Shown: in pieces, positions 1 to 13,665 of the stretch
How the letters are laid out: every line of letters begins with the position of its first letter
Numbering within the stretch: the first letter of the stretch is position 1
The notes under the pieces: generated by a model
The model's input: the letters and a program-made list of their open reading frames with translations, nothing else
What the model was told of the DNA's origin: nothing
Database searches by the model: none
Origin: Klebsormidium nitens
Taxonomy: Eukaryota > Streptophyta > Klebsormidiophyceae > Klebsormidiales > Klebsormidiaceae
DNA length: 64,000 bases
Assembly: GCA_000708835.1 (NCBI GenBank)
Contig: DF236954.1
Location: 430,851-494,850 of the forward strand
Direction of reading: 5' to 3'
Program-made: the position numbers and the translations under genes

Positions 1-3000
1 GCGTCCATCAAGCTCGTGTACGTGACCACGTTCGGATGCAGTCCCGCGGCTTTCATCTGGTCGAACGCGCGCCGCGCGCCGGTTGCGTCGTGCTTTTGGG
101 CGTAGATGTCGACCACTGAGTTGAACGTCCGGAGGTTGGGACGCAGGCCCTCCGCCGCGATCTCGTCCAGGATCTCGTGCGCTTTCTCTGCAATTTTGGA
201 AAGAACGAGAGAACATCCTTTAGTTTCGTTGGGTGTGCTTGGTTGGTGCTGTGAGCCAAGGACTGAAAAGGCTCAAACTGGAGGTGAGGGCCTGGAAAAC
301 GGTCAAAAATAAGCAAATTGTCAAATGATCCGTCCTGCAGTCGCCTTTTGAGAAGCAAAATCTGAACTGTTAGGTGCGGAATATGTTGGGCGCCATATTC
401 GCGCTTCGGACCAGAACTTTTCTTGTCCACCGTCTCACGAATCTGGAAACACATCAAAGGTCGTTTGTCATTCACACCCTTCGATGATTTGATATGAGAG
501 AAACAAAGCAATCCGACATGTCTTCGAATATATTCGTCGCAATTCGTCGCAACTTTCGCACTTTAATTTACTGCCGCCCAATCAAAAAGGTAACGTCTGG
601 ACGCCACTTCCGATCTGAGACACATCACGTGAACATACTGCCCGACTGAGTCCTGACCAACCATTCCATCCTTTTACTCTCACTTGGCATCCGAATCGCC
701 ACCATAATTTTCAAAAGCCGGACCCAAGATCCAGCTCCAACCAGTCCTGATCCAACCTCCTTGACATTACCGTACCAACACGCCGGTTGGGCAGAAATTA
801 ATAATTATGACAATTTGCCCATTATTTTAAAATATTCCGACCCACTCTGCCCAATGTTTCAAATGGTTCAAAATTTCAATTTGTCTTTTTTGATGAGATT
901 TGAGTGGTAAAAGAAGGGATTTCGCAATAAATGCAGAGTTGCCCAAATCTCTCAAAAATTCCAAAACGAGTTGCCCAAATTTTCAAACGTCCATTATGAA
1001 TCGAAATTAATTATTGGGCAAAAATCTGCCCAACCGGCGTGTTGGTACGGTATGCAACCACTGCCCCCTCTTCAATCCAGCCTCGAGACAAACCACCATG
1101 TGCACAGATTTTGTCAACACAAAAAATCTCACCTGGCTGGTCGTAGCACACTTTGAGCATCGTGTTGAACGTCACGATGTCCGGTGCGCACGCCGCGCCC
1201 CCCGTCTTGCCCGGCCCGCCCGCCTTCATTTCATCCAGGAGCGCCCACGCGCGGTCCTCGAGCCCCGCGGCCGCGCACGCGTTGATCAGCACGTTGTACG
1301 CTTCCGTGCAGGGGGGGCAGCCCGATGCGACCATCTCGTCGAAGACCGTGAACGCACGGTACACCTGGAGAGAAGCACAGCAACTTAACAAGCACGTTGC
1401 GCACCTGTTACGCAGACGCCCACTTGACTACCCGACAACTCCGGTGGTTTTGCACTCTTTGCTGACACCGTATATGCACATCCTTTGAGCGGCTGCAAAA
1501 CCCTCATCACGGCCTCAGGTCGCCGCTCCTGACGTCACATCAGCGCCCTTGCCCTCACCGGCCATGCGGCTTACCGTTTTCTCTTAGACATGCAGTCCAG
1601 GTGACCCATCATCCTGTCAGTCTCGATCTCAAGAGCAAGGACGGCCCCTTATAAGGGTCACGCTGGACGGGTTGCTTTTGACAGCAACTAAGTTTATTAG
1701 AAAACAGTGCCAGCTAAGATGTGGAAAGCGTAAGTAACCCGGCAGCAGTCCTCACCGCCTTCCGCTTGTGTATTATCAAGAAAGGTGACCAGTCGAAGCC
1801 TGACGTCATTTCTTCTTATCCAACTCAACGAACGTCTCACAGCTCTCGTCGTATGCAGATTCCGAGAGAAGCTATGTTGAAATCCGGTTGGCAAAACCTG
1901 GAACTGAAATAACTATACCCTGCAATAACGACAATCCGGGTTTGCAACACCTTGACCCCAAACGTCAAAATAACATTCTCCAGCCATGTGGCGGACTTGT
2001 GGACTACTTTTAAAGACTTGGAAGCAACATTAAGAAGAGCGTGAAAAGCAAAGACTGTCGCGCCGCACCTGGTCGACTTGGGTACAGGCGCGGATGAGGA
2101 GGCACCACGAGATGCGGTCAAGGCCCAGCCCCGCCGCCTCCATGTCGTCCTTCACCTCAAACGCCTTCTCCACTTCGCGCCCTTCTACCAGCACCTGCAC
2201 GCATCCATCAGCCTGTCAGCAACTGCCAAAATACTTTTGTCATCGCTCCTCTCCAAGTTGGATGGTCTCAAGCCCGCCTAGCCGCTTGTGTCTTGTTGGA
2301 GAGCTCGTGATATTTCTCTGTGGGGTCGGATTCCTCGTTCGCCGCTTGCGTTTGGAAAGCCTCTACAGGCGGCTCACTAGGAACTTTCTGTGCCAATCTG
2401 TATGAAACCAATAGTCAAAGCAGATCATCTTATTCAGTGTCCTCAAAGCAGAAGGATTTTGAGTTTACAGCACACCAATCCAGCATGATCCATGCGCCTG
2501 TCTACAAGCCGATCGGCGCTGATGTGTAAGTCCCATACGTACAATTCTACTGGCACCATTAGTGACAGACACTTCTGGAACTACTTGTCCTGCAAGCAAT
2601 ACTGTTGACTGGAAAGACGGCGGTCCAGGCCCAAACCTTCCTTCATAAGGAAGTGACGCCCAAACAAGAGACTTTTCTGAAGGAGTTTTGAAAGGCGCAG
2701 GCGACGCAAGGTCCCTAGGCCCAAGCCACTCACCGCCAGGATCGCCCCGTACTGCCGCTGCGTCAGCACGACGCCCCCCGCCTCCTCCCGCACCTTCTGC
2801 CGCAGCTCCTGGTAAACCCCCCATGCTAGTTCCGGCTGCGCGGCCGCTCCAAAGATGGTCATCAAGATTGTGTACGTCACTCCGTCGGGCTCGATGCCCT
2901 CTGCCTTCATCTGCTTGAAGAGCCGCAAGCAGGTCCGGAGCACCGCCTCGCGCGCGCCGAGGAGCTCGGAGCGGGAGGTGCGCTCGAGGACGAACGCGTG

Positions 3001-6000
3001 GAGGAGACTGCGGAAGAGAGTGAAAAGGTTGAAGAAAGAAAGTGGAAGATGTCAAGGAAGAAGTGGAAGAGGCTTAGGAAGAACTTGGGATAGGTGAAGG
3101 AAGAAAGTAGAAGAGGTCAACACCTCGATGCACAACGCTTCCCGCTTAGACCGAGCGATGCTCTTCACTTTGTCGTTAACCTCCTTCAGCGTGTCACGAA
3201 TTGGACACGGTGATCGAACTAGAAGCCCTTTGAGGCTAAATTTTCGAAAGGAGGCTTTGGAAGGGAGGGGGAATTGGGAAGCGACAAAGAGAGGTGTTGC
3301 CACTCGCTCCAAGAACAGGCTCCTGACTGACCTCATGGAGAAGGCGGCAGTTAGGGGTAAAACCGGAGGCACGCAGAAGTTGTACTCTCCTCTTGCAAAA
3401 CTCTGACGGGTTGCCTCAGCCAATAAAACGGAAGACGCTGCGAAATGTTAAATGTTCGTTCGCTGAAAATGTTACATATTCGTGACCCCGGTCGAAGGGC
3501 CCACGTGGACGCAAGACCCGGACCAAAGGCCATGCTGAAGTGCAAGGCAGATGAAATATATGCGCTCTTTACTGCGGATTGCAGACAGGAAAGTGGACAG
3601 CTTCTCACCTGTGATAGATGTGCTTGTTCGGCTTGACGCCCCAGCGCGGCATGCTTTCAAACGTCTGCAGTGCCTGCAGGATTCGAAACGGGTTGTAAGG
3701 CACTGATGTACATGACCTATCGCGCTCGTTTGAAGGCACACCTTCAATCGTCCTTTTCCTTTTTCCGGCCTTCATTGTTGTCACAGGCACAAATGCACAC
3801 GGCCCCCAGCCTAAGTCAACAGATCTGTAATCTGCATGCTGATAAGAGGGGCTATCATGAAAGCAATAGATTCCTACAGCGCCCCAGAGCTTGGACAGAC
3901 GCGTGATGGTGGAGAGCCGACACAGCAGCGAGTACCACCGCTCATTAGATGGAAATCCTGCGATTGAGGCAGCATCATCTCATAATGTGCGGTTAAATGA
4001 GACACCATGTGCCAAGTGTTTGTTTCTCTACTCGGACATACCTCCTGAGGAAGCCTCGCTTCCTTGAACGCGTCGATGACCGCACGACAAGCGAATGTGT
4101 CAATCTGGTCAGGTCTCGAAGTCACCAGGTCCTCGAAGATTGCACGAGCCGCGGTCACATTCCGCTGCCTGCTGAACTGCGTGATCGCTTTGGAGTACTC
4201 CGTTCCCAGCCGTGATGGCCGCACACCATGGTGCAGAAACCTAGAGGAGAAATTCTCAATAAGAGCAAATACTTGGTATGCAGTGACTTTATTGAATTTC
4301 ATCTACATATGCATCTGCTGACTTGGTTGCGATTGCTCAATTCTGTTATTGGCATCCAACCGTTATTGGCATCCACACCTTGTCACGTGATCTGCAACTC
4401 GTCTTCATAAACGTCCTACCAGAGTTGTTTTCGCAGAAGGGTGTGAATTTAAAGAGCAACTCACGATACAGAGCGGGTGACCAGAGAGCAGTTGGTCATC
4501 AACAGTTCTCTAAGGGTAACTCGTTTTCTAAGGGTATCTCGAGAACACAATCTGAGATTTTGAGAGAGAAGGTAACAGGAGAGAACGATCACTGGCGGAC
4601 GAAAGAGTTGCAATAAGACACAATAAGACACGGCAGCTTGCACATCTCCTGGCGGCATGCTCCGACTAATCTGTGCTGATTTGATGGAAGTGGAAAAAAT
4701 CCTCTTCCTATTACATTTTGAAAGACAAGGGCGCAGCAACCCCTCACTTGAGTGTTGACGCCACATCCCGATGCCTCGCGAGCTCTCTAAACAGCGCCTC
4801 ATTGTTGCAAAGATCTCTTGTGGAGCAACTAGACACGCTCCTCAAAGCGCATACAAAGTCCACAAACTCTGCCGCCTTCCAGTGGAGCAGCGTCCTTGCA
4901 ACGAGGGCATAGTCCCTCGGGGGGGGCATTTCGCCCTCGTCCTTTATCCGACCAATCAGGGACTTCCAGAAGAGTGAGGTGTTTTGTGGAGGGAAAGAAC
5001 GCATTGCGTGGGAGTAGAGCGCGCCGCTCTGGGGAAAGGCTTTCAGGCACCTGGAAGGTGGGAGGGGGACAATCTAAGACGTTCGAATGTCTGAATACGC
5101 AGGAGCATCTGCTTTCAGTTGATTCGTCAACTGCAACAGAAGGGTGTAGAAGAAAGCGATGGATATGTAGGGGACGGAAGGAACAGAGAGGGGTGTAATC
5201 TATCACATAGGAATGACTGGAAAGTCAGCAGCGCATAGTACAATGGTGCAACAAACATGGATCAGAGCATCCTGATTGACACAATCCTTGCCATTGATGG
5301 ATTGTCAGCAGCACTATCAGACTTACCTTATAACCATGTCGGTCCCACCACTGTGCGCTAGCATGTTGATCACCTCTTTTGCGTTGGCGACGCTCCCCAT
5401 ACTGACGCTACTTTTTCCCAGGGACTCTAGCAACTCAACGAGCTTCTCAGCTTCTTTATTTTCAATATAAACTTGTATAGCAGCCTCTACTTTTACCTCT
5501 TCAATACCTGGCCTCGCTGCTTCCCTATCGGAAGCGCCAACACTTTGGCTCTCTGAGATGACTTCTGACTTCTGCTCCTTGCGCTGCTGCAGACCGAGGG
5601 CCGCTATGCCACCCAGACCAGCAGCACACTTTTGCAACCTATCTACAGAATCGCCGCCGCTTGATCCCTGTGTGTCATCAGGAGGACACGGTCTGCAGCA
5701 TTCTGCATGCTGAAACGCTTCCTGAGGTGGGCGCAGCACCTCGTTCTGCGTTGCTTCAGCCTGAAAATGGCTGGATTTGACTCTAGAAGTAGAAGAGTTA
5801 CCCGCACCACTATTTGAAACACCTCCCAGCACTGCCTCCGGGCCTCTTATGCTTTGGCACCCTACGCCAGGGCCAACAGTAGCATCAGCATTGCCTAGAT
5901 TCAGCAGCGGCGGTTCCGTCAACCGATCCGGAAAGTCCTCGTCGGACACATCGCCGCAGATGTAAGCACTCATTGCTTCTGATTGCCGCCTTGGCTCAAA

Positions 6001-6465
6001 CTCTCGGCCAACGTCAGCGCTGTCCAAGCCACGAAGACCAGCACTCTGAAGGAAGGCCAAACCGTCAGAGGGCATCATGTCAACCGCCTGTGCCACCTCC
6101 CTAAAGGACATGTGCTTGGGCGCACTGCTCTCCTTAGATCTGGCAGCCACGCAATGGTCCATTTTCACACGCACCTGGCGACATTTTGCGTTGCTCTGTG
6201 GATGACTTCCCCTTTTACCTTGCTGGATTGAGCAAAAACAACTGCCATAAGAAGGGTTTTGGTCGGAGCTACTCTGAATCTTTCTTCTATCCCTACATCG
6301 TGCAACTCTGAAGAGGCCGCATTCTGCAAGCGAGAACGACCACCTGTGTTGAGCCACATTGCAGCTGGCAAGTGACGCTTGCAGACCTGCTGTGGAAGTA
6401 CTCTGACCCGTTGCATTTGAAGAATTACTAAGCGTACAACTGGTTGAGCGAGACATCCTGACCAT
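1..6465 (-). CDS. Pentatricopeptide repeat (PPR) protein, probably organellar, 3' end outside window
   Basis: P-class PPR protein, expected to bind organellar RNA. Exons read on the minus strand: 6465-5327, 5050-4748, 4240-4042, 3940-3878, 3673-3609, 3007-2734, 2194-2069, 1364-1133, 187-1 (continuing off the left edge). Phases match at each junction. The acceptor of the 63-nt exon 3940-3878 is the weakest call: a stronger AG lies 17 bases upstream but breaks the frame. The start ATG at 6463-6465 opens a long exon (about 380 residues) rich in Ser, Ala and Arg, which suggests a transit peptide and a low-complexity N-terminal region. PPR motifs fill the rest, e.g. GVKPNKHIYHS, GIEPDGVTYTILM, GCPPCTEAYNVLINACA, GLRPNLRTFNSVVDIYA, GLHPNVVTYTSLMDA. 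About 862 codons lie in the window, so the protein is large. No DYW or E domain is seen, but the C-terminus is missing. RNA target and exact orthologue are not assigned. Confidence 0.88.
770..1050. mobile_element. MITE with 25-bp terminal inverted repeats and TA target duplication
   Basis: A 281-bp non-coding element inside the PPR gene intron between 188 and 1132. Bases 770-794 (beginning CCGTACCAACACGCCGG) are the exact reverse complement of 1026-1050. Both ends are flanked by TA (768-769 and 1051-1052), the target duplication typical of Tc1/mariner-type elements. The interior is AT-rich and carries several copies of TGCCCAA or TTGGGCA in both orientations, giving partial sub-terminal symmetry. 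It has no ORF, so it would depend on a transposase elsewhere. The perfect match of the two ends suggests recent insertion. Confidence 0.9.
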
Positions 6466-7606
6466 GAGGAAAGCCTAGGCAAACTTCCTATGGCCGGGGC
6501 CCAGATCATTCTCTGGAAAGGAAGAATCTAAGAAGATAGGTACATCCCCTAGTGGAGGAGCTCATCCTTCCCACTGCCACTAGTCGAAAACGAGTCTAGC
6601 GCTGGGTTTCACAGTCCAGGATTCTGTGACCAGAGCATTGCACAGAGATTCTAGTTAAATGCATGGGCGCGCGCGCGCTAATGCATCAAGCCGGCCCACG
6701 TTCGGGTCGATCAAATCCGCGCGCGGGCGGCCGGACGCTCGCTTGCCATCATTAGCCGAGCCGGGCCCAGCTAAGTATACAGCTACTGTAGCTACCGTAC
6801 TTCAAACGGTACGTTCAAGGTCACTTTGCACGCCAGACTCCGGTAGAAGTTCTAATCTTGCACTCAGCAAAGCGATCCTGCATTACCATGCGTGCATGCA
6901 TGCATGTTCAAGGAAGGATCACTGAGCGACAATAAGCTAATGACCAATCATACATGCTGACACAACATGAGCGATTTGTAATGGCCGCGCCAGCTAATGT
7001 GGAAACGTGGTTCAATCGGGCAGTGGCATTGTCAACGTACTCCAAACCGACATGAGCATTGAAGCTAGGCGTGCCTTGTCTGATTCGCATGAACCCAGCT
7101 AGCTGATTGAATTCAATGTCATGTTCGCATGAATCCGGGACTTTGTTGATTGCATCCAGTTGATTCATCTGAACATGATGGTTCTCACACAAGAGTCCGA
7201 TCTGATAAAGCACCACAAGTGCCTTTCAAATGCATGAGTTACTTGCATGCCAGGCTCGCAGTGACCGCGCGGCTATATTAATAGAGACCGGACCGTCGAG
7301 CTAGCACGCACGCGCAGAAATTTGATGCATACACGTACTGACCAAAACTAGATCCGTGGCCCAGCAATCAGAAGTTCCATATATAAGGTGATTCCGGAGT
7401 AATTCAGACATGTTTCAGAACATAGCATGTAGGTCTACATAACTACCAACATGGCAGTCCAACCGACAGTGTACGTGCGTGCTTGTTGCTCTTGGTACTC
7501 GCTCAATTACAAGGTGAGAAGCGCTGGAGAAATTACAAGGAGTTTGGAAAAGCTTCCCGTTGCAATTGAAGAGAAGCACAGCCGAGGCAGATGACAACGT
7601 CGCGGG
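6466..7606. other. Intergenic: PPR upstream region and METTL13-like 3' flank
   Basis: No coding exon seen. It should hold the promoter of the leftward PPR gene and the 3' UTR of the next leftward gene. Simple-sequence tracts: alternating GC around 6667-6678 and a CATG/TGCA tract around 6888-6906. No RNA gene recognised. Confidence 0.5.
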
Positions 7607-10600
7607 TCACAGGGTTTGTATGTCTGCCACTAAGCTTGGCAGGTCCGGCCCTCGGGCCCATGACGTCATTCCGGCACCTTTTTCGGCCAATCGCGACGCC
7701 CAGTACACTAAGTCAACAGCGTCGTCATTATCACTCTCACCCCCACGACTAGACTCAGCGGGCGTCTGGCTGAGGTCAGGCGATGCAAGGCCGGACTGCC
7801 GGTGGGAAAACAGAACCCGGTTGCTGTTCTGGGGAATGCTCCACTCGTACAACCGGTCGCTCAGGCACTGCGTGCACGACGAGCGGTGGTAAAAAAGCAT
7901 GCATTCCTCCTATTCTGAGACGTAATGTAAAATCGTGGGACTGAGAGTATGGGCCCGGGCAAAATTTCGTTGCCACAAGTTCGTTGCTGAGCGCCAGTCT
8001 GCCTGGGAAGGCAGCCTGCTTAAAAGAGGGCGTCCTATGACTTGTAAAGCCTCCGCGACTGGAATACGCACAATATCTCACGCACATCTCACGTTGGTCG
8101 CCAAGGCAGACTTTTGACGTGCGATTCTGGCCGTCCGATTGGGAATTCTTCAGGACCCGATGCCTCTAACGCGCTCAAAATGTCTGAGTCCTTCGCAAGA
8201 AGGTTCCTACCAGAAAGTGTCGGGGACGCATTTCATTTAGCGAAGCGTTGAAAAGGGAGCAGTCAGAACCAATCACTAGCCTGTTGATGATAATGGACTG
8301 GGTCACAAGGGCCTCTATGCAGGAAGCATTGACCAGACTGAGAACCATCGACCGGCCTAATCACAAGCGACCAGTTGCAGGCGATCCTAACAGCAGACCC
8401 GATCGACTTTGTTTGGTTCGGCAAACTGGACGGAATTAAACCTGTCAACAGAATTCAGAAGAGTGTATCGGATGACGACCCAAAGACTTTGGCGTCTTCA
8501 GGAGACCGTTAACAGATGACGAAGTTTCGGCCGACTCGATTTCGTCTAGGGGATTGCGATTCAGGGAAGACGCCACAAACGAAGGACAACCATTCGAGGG
8601 TCGCGTAGGCTTACGCAGCGGACTGCTTTGTACGTCGCCTCTCTGATCTCGTCCGTCGCCACCACGTTCATCGCAAGCACTCCGTTTGGTCGGAGCAGCG
8701 CGCGGAGCGCTGACAAGAAACGGGGCTTCAGAAACGCAGGAGGCGGGCACCTGGAAGCGTAAAGAAGAGTTTCAGCGTTTTAGGGTTTTGAAGTTTTAGG
8801 GCTTTTTCAGAAAAAGGGTTTGGCGCACATCCCTCGAGAAAGCAGTCAGCGCTTTGCCATCCAATATCAGGGATGGACGCAAAAGGTGAACGGCGCCGCC
8901 TTGGGTCTGTGGACCTGCCAAGGAAGCCGGCTCTTACAGGTCTGACGAGTAAGTTTGACAACGTTCTGCGGCACAAGGCCCAGACCGAAAATCGCGCAAG
9001 ACAGGCGGATCGAAAAGGTCGAAAAGGCCAAGAAAGTCCGTGTGAAAGGCTCCGGAACGTCGGAGTGCCGTCCGAAAGGAAGTGATGCAAGGTGGAAAGA
9101 ATAGCTGGGAGACTGACGGCGTCAAGGACCGGCAGCCGATTAACGTCACCAAAGGAACGACAGAAAATGCTTGTAACTACGAGGATGCGTTTGCTCAGGG
9201 GCAAACAGATCCGGCGACTTCAACTGAGCAACAGAAAGAAGATACATGCCTTCATCGAAGCTCAACAATCGTTTTCTGATCACTCGACAGAGATCTGCCG
9301 AGGATAAATGATGCATATAGCCTGTGCTACCACTTACGGGCCGCCGGCGGACTCGACGTCGATTAGGACTGCATCGAAGCTGGCCTTGCGGCTCTTCGAC
9401 GCCGGAACTTCGGTCGTGGCGGCAAGGATGACCCACGGAATGGCGTTGACAACGTGTACCTACGCCAGGATGAGTCGTTTCTCAACTAACGACTTGAAAA
9501 AATCCCCGAAGCTTTCTTCGGAGAGCAAAACGCTCTACCGTATCTCCGTTGTGACTATTCAGCAGTCCGCTTGTGGCTTCCTGAATTACAGGATGGCATA
9601 CATTCCCGTAGCAATCCAAAGTAATGCGCGTCTTTCCGGTTAAAAAGACGCACGAAGCAATTGTTCCGTGCCAGAGCCTTTGAGGGAGACATGGACTCTT
9701 GCAACCTCTCTAGCCTTGTGCTACTATAACCTCTGACAATACTGAATCAAGACAATGAGGACAACCAAATCGCCGAACATACTGGGGTTCGGAAATCAGT
9801 GACTTTTCCGGGAGTCTACGTTCCTTTCCACTGGCTTTGCTCCAACACGTAGTCCCCAACAACTCTCTCCTATCTGACGACGTGCTTTCGAAGCTGTGCT
9901 TGCTAAGGTAAGTTGTTTGCAACGACAGGAAGGCAGACTCTGGGTAACAGAGACGGAATGAAGAACCGGACCACTTCGTGACGCGGACATCTGCTTACGA
10001 GGCTTTCCCAATCTTTCGCCCTTCCAATAAGACGACCGAAATCCTCTCCAATACCACCAGCATCGACTAGCTCTGAACGTTTTCCCGTTTCAAGAAGGCG
10101 CGTAAGCAGGCATTAGGGTATTGGACGTTACCTGGAAGGCTGCATCTCGGAAAACGCCGAAGTAAGTTTCCGCGAGCTCCACTACGGTGGGGTCGATCTC
10201 AATAACCTGGACGAGATCCAAACACAATACTCAGCAGCGAGCAGATCCGGACTTCACCGCACTCAACCCATGAAGAGGGCGTCATTTAAGTATGCTTCAG
10301 GTGGCTATACGGCGAGGTCAATGCTGGGACTCCCGCATCAATGTCGCTGCTAATTGGATGTCGTGTTGTGGGCCGGGCGATTGAAGCGCTACGCACGGGC
10401 TCTTGAGCAAGAAACCGAGACCTGTCACACCACGCACTCGTTGACAACGATGCGCGTCTCCAGTACAGGTCTTTGCTCTGCTGCGAGGTCTGCGATTTGC
10501 TCACTCAAGGTCCTCTGCGCTCATGATTTGCTGCTTCAGGTCTTGGGGTATATTGAGGCTTGAGCCTCTCTCTTGGAATCCAACTTTGCAGAGAACAGAC

Positions 10601-13600
10601 TGGAAGGGTGCTCAAACTATGTACTTCAACATTTCGAAATCATCCCATAAACCAAGACGACTTATCGGAGTCTGCCAAATGGCAAAAGTGTGATCGCAAA
10701 CAGCCCTTTTTGAGACAGTTCACAATCGCCTCACCTCGACGCGACACGGCAAATGCCGTCGCAGGAACATTGGCATGCCGCCGCCTCCCAAACCGATTAC
10801 CAGGACGTCCAAAAGCCCCCCGCTCTCCGTCCGCTCTTCAATTCCCGGACCGAGGAACGCAAGCCCCGCAACCATTGCTTGGAGGTAGTCGCTCGCCAAG
10901 TAGCTGAAGTCCACGCCCATCAAAACCCCCCCATTGCGGCACTCCGCTCCTGCCCTTTCAAGAATCTCGACCGCACCGCTCCGCTCTTCTGCGACACCTG
11001 CGCTTGTCATACCCGAAAGCCCGCCACCCGCGTTTGTTGTGCAGCTCGCTTGACGCTCGCGCCTGTCACTCGCTTCTCCGGACGTATTGACACCGTCCGC
11101 ATCTTCTGAACACGTGGCGTGCTCTAGGCTCTCGGCCTCTGCTCCCTTTGCAAGTTTCTCCCCGCCCTGCTGTGAGATGGAGCGATCTGGGGGACTTAAA
11201 CTGCCGGAAAACTCAGACTCTTCCTGGGCAGCATTCGCTTCAAATTTCTGATGATTTCCTCCGGTACCGGAACTTCCCAAGCGTTCCTCGTGTCTCCGTC
11301 TCGCCCTCTTCCGGTGGTCCTGCTCCCCCTCGCTCGCCACCCCTAGTTCTTCCCCTGACGCCTTCTTCGAAGCTCGCGTTGGCGCGTCCCCCTCTTGTCC
11401 ACCGTCCAACGAACCAACCCCTCTCCTTCTTGCCTTCTTCCGATGATCCCTCTCCATCCTCTCACCCGCCGCCTCGTTTCTGTCACAACCGTCACATTCC
11501 TCCGTGTTTGTGCCCGGTATGACTCCGTCAACATCCAACTTAGCCCCGAACAACGTTTGCCGCTCGTCAACGTCATCCGCTCCACCCCGCCCGCTTCTTT
11601 CCCCCGGTTCGGTGTGAATAAGCACGGCTTCCGACTGGATCAGACTGGGGGAGTCGAGGAAGACCATCCGCCGGAAAGTGGTCGGCTGGAGCTTCCCGGG
11701 CTCGGTCAAACGGACGTCTTCCACCACAATCGGACCATTGATGTTGGACTCGACTTTGATCAGGACCGTCCGATGCCCGATTCCCTGGGGCGTGGTGGTG
11801 TATGGAATGGCGGTGGGGTTAAGGGTTGGAAGGACGCCGTTGGTGAGTGTTCGGATCCACGGCGACAGTTCTTTCTGCACAGAATTAGAAGATATCAGTG
11901 AGAAAGAGAGAGGAAGGAGAGACGTTTGTGTTTGCTTGGAGTTGAGGCGCCGGACGCAGTTTACAGCAGTGACTGCGCGCATGGCGCTCATGTACTTTGA
12001 GGCGAGACGAAGCCCACTCGTACTCATAGAACTGCATAGTGCGCTGGATGTTTGCAAAAGCTGCTCCTTATTCAGTTGCATGAAGACAGGTCCTCGGAGC
12101 TCGAACGAGTCAAATTAACCACTTGGATCCAACTGCCTGGAGTCGACCGAATCCGCAGGGATGGTTTCGTGATCTGTTTGGTGGACACAATTTCCAAAGT
12201 TCGCCTGACTCGGAAATATTGCCCGTAAGGCTGGCATCTTGACCTCAAGTGCGAGGAAGCACTGTTGGAACAGATCAATGCAAAACAGACAGAATATGGT
12301 GAGGGTTCGGATCAGAGAGTATAATTCCGGGTTCAAGCCCGTCTTATTTGCTACTGCTCCCGATCTAGATCGTATCACAGCACACGTTGGCCTCAAAGCG
12401 TTGTATGACCACTGAGAAAGCACAATATGTTGCTACAATCAAGCAAAGAAGACAGCGAATGAGCAAGAGACTTTTGCGTCGTACCAAATCATTGGACACC
12501 TGATTTCCACAGAAAACACAGAAAGCGAAGGAAGGGCCGAAATAGGTCTACTTCTACACCCCTGCAAATCGAACTGGGGGACTCATCAATGAACAATCAA
12601 GGCCCTCACCCACAGTTCTCAAAGGCATCAATGCACAACCTGACCATCAGAGCAGGTAAGGATTTGCAGGGCAAGAGAGGATGTCCTCGGGCATCTTACC
12701 TGCACTTGCTCTGCGGAGGTAAATGTATGGCCTCGGTTTAGGGTCACGAGGAAGACGCGGGCGGCGTCGGCTCCCGCCACAACTTGAGCCTGGCCTTCAG
12801 GGGTGGAGATCAACCAGTCTAGCTCCATGCCCTGCAAGTGGGGTAAAGAATTAGTGGCATGATTTTAGGATTATGTGTTTGCAGTTTGCTGGGTTCGTTT
12901 TGGGGGGTTTATATACTTACGCCGAAGTTCCTTTTACATCGCATTTTATCAAGCTTGAGCTGTCAGGAGCGGGAAGAAGAATCAAGTTCGGAACATCCTG
13001 GCCTCACCAACTTTTGTAAGAAAGTCTGCATATGGAGCTCTTGCACATCCGCTGCTGCGCTGCCTTTGACGAGTTGTCACGGTTGTGCACCGATCCAGAT
13101 CGAACCACCCTTCCTCCTTATCCGGTTTCTGTCGCCTTACAGGGGGGCTTCACAAGCAAACGAGTATGCTGTAAGGCAGATCGGGCTTTGGCAGTCCCTG
13201 GCCAGTTCCTGATGCCCTCAAGAGCCCAAAACAAGTGCTTCTAAGAAAGCTTCTCACCTGGGGAATGATAAACACTGTGCTAATGTGCTTGAAGGCCCTG
13301 TCATGCTCAGGAAAAGCGTCTATGACCGTCGCTGTATACTTTGGATTTCTTAACAGCCGTTCTGCCCCAGGGATAGTAGTCGCTTCATCCAGGGCCACTG
13401 TGGAAGTGCGGGAGGCTCTCATCGACTCTGAAACGAGAGCCCCTCCAGAATCCTGCGAGGTGCTTCTGGCTTGACCATTCCGCATCCTGTGCTGAAGCTC
13501 ATGATCGTTGGGAGCTCCAGTGACAACTCTCTGTGGTGCATCTTCAGGAGAAAGGTGGACACAATCAGCAAGCACTGAGGGAGGTGGTGTCAAGTTGGGC

Positions 13601-13665
13601 GGTGTGTACTGCAGGACAACCTTCCGCCCGGGCGCCAGCCACTGTAGTTCGTCTTGCGCCTCCAT
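7607..13665 (-). CDS. METTL13-type methyltransferase (spermidine-synthase-like fold), 757 aa
   Basis: S-adenosylmethionine-dependent methyltransferase like the C-terminal half of METTL13, whose animal form methylates eEF1A; the substrate here is not known. Exons: 13665-13258, 12831-12700, 11874-10735, 10205-10131, 9459-9338, 8750-8615, 7867-7607 (TGA at 7607-7609). Phases match and the sum is 2274 nt. Residues 181-270 hold the conserved pre-catalytic region with PTTFRRMVFLDSPSLIQSE. Motif I is VLVIGLGGGGMPMFLRRHLP (about 538-557), the acidic post-I loop is VIEIDP (561-566), motif II is FDAVLIDVESAGG (about 613), followed by CPPPAF and LLRPNGVLAMNVV. The end has LYEWSIPQNSNRVLFSH. About 245 residues of low complexity rich in Glu, Gly, Arg and Ser (about 271-515) separate the first conserved region from motif I. 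The N-terminal methyltransferase half of animal METTL13 is absent; as I recall, plant homologues of about this length lack it too. Divergent from OEP16. Confidence 0.87.

Noticed and set aside
3020-3115. Purine-rich GAAGAAAGTGGAAGA repeats in the PPR gene
   Set aside because: Imperfect simple sequence in an intron next to an acceptor; does not copy the exon edge, so not counted with the junction arrays.
8770-8805. Two TTTAGGG units resembling plant telomere repeat
   Set aside because: Only two imperfect, separated units within an intron; not an interstitial telomere array.
10753-11901. Long plus-strand frames opposite METTL13-like exon 3
   Set aside because: Pro/Ser/Arg-rich shadows of a GC-rich low-complexity coding region on the minus strand; no family features.
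12328-12341. GGGTTCAAGCCC, a tRNA B-box-like word
   Set aside because: No A-box at the right distance and no acceptor stem; lies in an intron.
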